DNA of 6,100 nt from Planctomycetaceae bacterium UBA6894 (lineage in GTDB: Bacteria; Planctomycetota; Planctomycetia; Gemmatales; Gemmataceae), in the NCBI GenBank assembly GCA_002451275.1, contig DKBS01000207.1, positions 431-6,530 on the forward strand, given 5' to 3'. The position numbers and the translations under genes are program-made. A model generated the notes under the pieces. That model had not been told where the DNA came from, made no database searches, and saw only the letters and a list, made by a program, of their open reading frames with translations. The number at the start of each line of letters is the position of its first letter. The stretch's first letter is position 1. Positions 5,391 through 6,100 of this stretch are shown one piece after another.

Positions 5391-6100
5391 ATGGGTTTGA
5401 TGGATTTTTGCCGGATCACCGCCGTGGCCCTGGTCTTTGCTTTGGGGGGGCTCAGCGCGGCGGCGGATGATGCGACTCCAGGCTGCTGGGATGTGCTGAA
5501 AGCGTCTTTCCCAAAGATCGACCGGAACAAGGACGGCTCGCTCAGCCTTGCCGAGATCGACCAGTCGGTGGCGGACCCCGCCTTTCGCGGGGCCGAGGCG
5601 GCCGGGGTGGTGGCGTTGCGTCGGGGAATCCGCGCCCACAAGACCGCCAAGGGACCCTGGAAATGGGATGACTTGGAGCACCTAGTCAAGACCGCACCGG
5701 CCGGCAAATCGAAGCCACCGGACCTCGATTCCTACCACCGCGCCGCATTGCGAAGGATTACCGCGGCCGACACGGGCCTGTTCGGCCCTATGGGGCCCAG
5801 TCTTGAATCGATCCACCAGGGGCGTCTGGGTGACTGCTTCTGCCTGGCTCCGCTGGGGGCCATGACCCACCGCGACCCCGACCGGGTCCGTCGGCTCTTC
5901 CAGGAGTGCAAGGATGGGGCGGTCACGGTGCGGATCGGCGGGGAGACGGTCGAGGTGGCACCATTGACCGACGGCGAGAAGGCTATGTTGGCGAGCACCT
6001 CCGGCCAAGGACGGTGGGTGCCCCTCTACGAAAAGGCAATGGGGCTGGTGATCGCCAGGAAGAAGGCCCGGCTGACGACTCCCCTTGGCGCGGTCGGCTC
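5391..6100 (+). CDS. Secreted EF-hand / calpain-family cysteine protease (N-terminal part, runs off the window)
   Basis: The frame is open from ATG 5391 to the window end (236 complete codons). Residues 1-25 form a signal peptide with a likely cut after an Ala-Ala-Ala. A canonical EF-hand loop follows at 44-55 (D44, N46, D48, G49, S50, E55), so calcium binding is likely. From about 140 the sequence matches the start of the calpain (peptidase C2) domain: IHQGRLGDCFCLA, with C149 as the expected catalytic cysteine, and WVPLYEKAMG (about 209-218), corresponding to the calpain W-x-x-x-x-EKA region. The catalytic His and Asn should lie beyond the right edge. Bacterial calpain-like proteins with signal peptides are common in planctomycetes; substrates are generally unknown. 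It has its own Shine-Dalgarno and a 228-base gap from the operon, so it is probably independently expressed. Confidence 0.82.
   Translation, partial: MGLMDFCRITAVALVFALGGLSAAADDATPGCWDVLKASFPKIDRNKDGSLSLAEIDQSVADPAFRGAEAAGVVALRRGIRAHKTAKGPWKWDDLEHLVKTAPAGKSKPPDLDSYHRAALRRITAADTGLFGPMGPSLESIHQGRLGDCFCLAPLGAMTHRDPDRVRRLFQECKDGAVTVRIGGETVEVAPLTDGEKAMLASTSGQGRWVPLYEKAMGLVIARKKARLTTPLGAVG

Noticed and set aside
5331..5412. Direct repeat GGATTTTTGCC at 5331-5341 and 5402-5412
   Set aside because: Two 11-base copies 71 bases apart, one inside the protease coding start, with no further copies or flanking similarity; likely chance.
1..6100. CRISPR array, tRNA or rRNA genes, insertion sequence ends, integrase or transposase
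   Set aside because: I saw no regularly spaced repeats, no cloverleaf or rRNA motifs, and no transposase or recombinase signatures on either strand.

Overview
This GC-rich window reads as bacterial, and most probably from a planctomycete (Gemmataceae or Isosphaeraceae type). That guess rests on the high GC, the G/C-ending codons, and a secreted protein joining an EF-hand to a calpain-like cysteine protease domain, an architecture typical of that phylum. There is no rRNA or other decisive taxonomic marker.

Layout. Bases 1-30 may be the last ten codons of an upstream gene. Bases 31-248 are non-coding and hold a plausible sigma70-like promoter (157-186) and a 7-bp hairpin (198-215). From 249 to 5162 there are four tightly packed plus-strand genes, with overlapping or near-touching stops and starts, that look like one operon: (1) a small exported thioredoxin-fold protein with a Cys-Gly-Cys motif; (2) a Tat-exported beta-propeller protein that I recognise as related to the copper enzyme thiocyanate dehydrogenase and, more distantly, to the propeller half of nitrous-oxide reductase; (3) an FtsX/MacB-type ABC permease; (4) the matching ABC ATPase, unusually extended by a membrane helix and an extracytoplasmic domain. 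Bases 5163-5390 are non-coding with a weak promoter and an AT-rich palindrome. From 5391 to the window end is the N-terminal part of the EF-hand/calpain protease.

How the genes may work together (inference). The propeller protein is the likely catalytic product of the operon. It is exported folded by Tat and probably carries a multinuclear copper site. The thioredoxin-fold protein and the two-component ABC transporter with its fused extracytoplasmic domain are plausible maturation partners for copper handling, thiol redox, or release or assembly at the membrane. No cytochrome c or separate copper chaperone is visible. The substrate is not proven: eight of nine active-site positions that I recall from thiocyanate dehydrogenase have plausible counterparts, but the ninth (a histidine) appears replaced. 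The protease looks like a separate transcription unit.
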